Below are positions 63,878 through 64,000 of a stretch of DNA of 64,000 nt, piece by piece; within the stretch, counting starts at the first letter, position 1, and each line of letters starts with the position of its first letter. Where the stretch lies: contig NZ_RQWJ01000002.1 of NCBI RefSeq assembly GCF_003934285.1, forward strand, positions 793,353 through 857,352, given 5' to 3'. The position numbers and the translations under genes were made by a program. The DNA is from Brevundimonas fluminis (lineage in GTDB: Bacteria > Pseudomonadota > Alphaproteobacteria > Caulobacterales > Caulobacteraceae). Below the pieces are notes generated by a model. That model was given only the letters and a program-made list of their open reading frames with translations. It was not told where the DNA came from and searched no databases.

Positions 63878-64000
63878 ATGACCGACACGCCGACCGCTTC
63901 GAAGGGCACGGGGCTGGCCTTCGCCTATGTGACCACCCTGTTCTTCGCCTGGGGGTTCGCCACCTCGCTGATCGACCCGCTGATCGCGGCGGTGAAGAAG
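63878..64000 (+). CDS. Sugar MFS transporter, N-terminal fragment
   Basis: Only the first 41 codons are present before the window ends: a polar N terminus followed by the first membrane helix (GLAFAYVTTLFFAWGFATSL) and the FFAWGF...DPL motif found in fucose/glucose-type MFS permeases. A GAGGGA precedes ATG by 6 nt. It is divergent from the alpha-glucosidase gene and probably imports its substrate. Confidence 0.75.
   Translation, partial: MTDTPTASKGTGLAFAYVTTLFFAWGFATSLIDPLIAAVKK

Overview
The window is high-GC (roughly 70%), densely coded chromosomal DNA with no phage or plasmid genes. Several things point to an alphaproteobacterium of the Caulobacterales, probably Caulobacteraceae (Brevundimonas- or Caulobacter-like): the zapA-6S RNA-fau order, a DUF1476/F1-ATPase zeta-type inhibitor gene beside purC, TTAACCAT (CtrA half-site) motifs, an EcfG-like GGAAC-N17-GTT promoter, TonB-dependent receptor usage, many Tat and lipoprotein signals, and split glyQ/glyS. 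The genus is an inference, since no rRNA is present.

Layout. 1-2230: zapA, 6S RNA, fau and a YmdB-type phosphodiesterase. 2231-7482: a repeat pair, an orphan membrane protein, a Tat-exported amidohydrolase, a PhoD phosphatase and a cytochrome P450. 7527-18238: purine biosynthesis (purL, purQ, purS, purC, purB, mostly on the minus strand) interleaved with small lipoproteins, a TspO-like membrane protein, an acidic protein with a putative stress promoter, a PEBP/YbhB protein, the zeta inhibitor and a fasciclin lipoprotein. 18376-26409: GST, lytic transglycosylase, family-4-like uracil-DNA glycosylase, ETF-ubiquinone oxidoreductase, a large TPR protein and IspE. 26603-31074: a second fasciclin protein, then glyQ, an unknown gene and glyS, joined by 4-bp and 1-bp overlaps. 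31080-31547: a DUF559 endonuclease-like gene held between terminal inverted repeats. 31554-35497: a SIMPL protein, tRNA(CAU), a beta-helix protein and a Sel1-type protein. 35746-41353: free methionine sulfoxide reductase, SDR, CitE-like lyase, two-domain KpsC-type Kdo transferase, a ketoacyl-ACP synthase III and a small unknown gene. 41423-47772: OMP, lipoprotein, PPDK and malate synthase G, the last two divergent around a long inverted repeat. 47774-52183: type I secretion adaptor and ABC exporter, then an Amt ammonium channel. 52506-56841: M16 peptidase and an aldehyde dehydrogenase. 56903-62077: TonB receptor, Gly-linker lipoprotein and a lone GspC-like protein. 62119-64000: alpha-glucosidase divergent from a sugar MFS transporter.

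Functional themes are de novo purine synthesis, C2/fatty-acid and gluconeogenic carbon flow (ETF-QO, malate synthase, PPDK), envelope lipoproteins and export, and oligosaccharide use. The most unusual items are the TIR-bounded DUF559 gene (its apparent Shine-Dalgarno and its stop codon lie inside the repeats), the GspC-lipoprotein-TonB receptor cassette with no other type II secretion gene nearby, the paired CtrA half-sites, the inverted repeat upstream of malate synthase, and a codon-atypical patch inside glyS.
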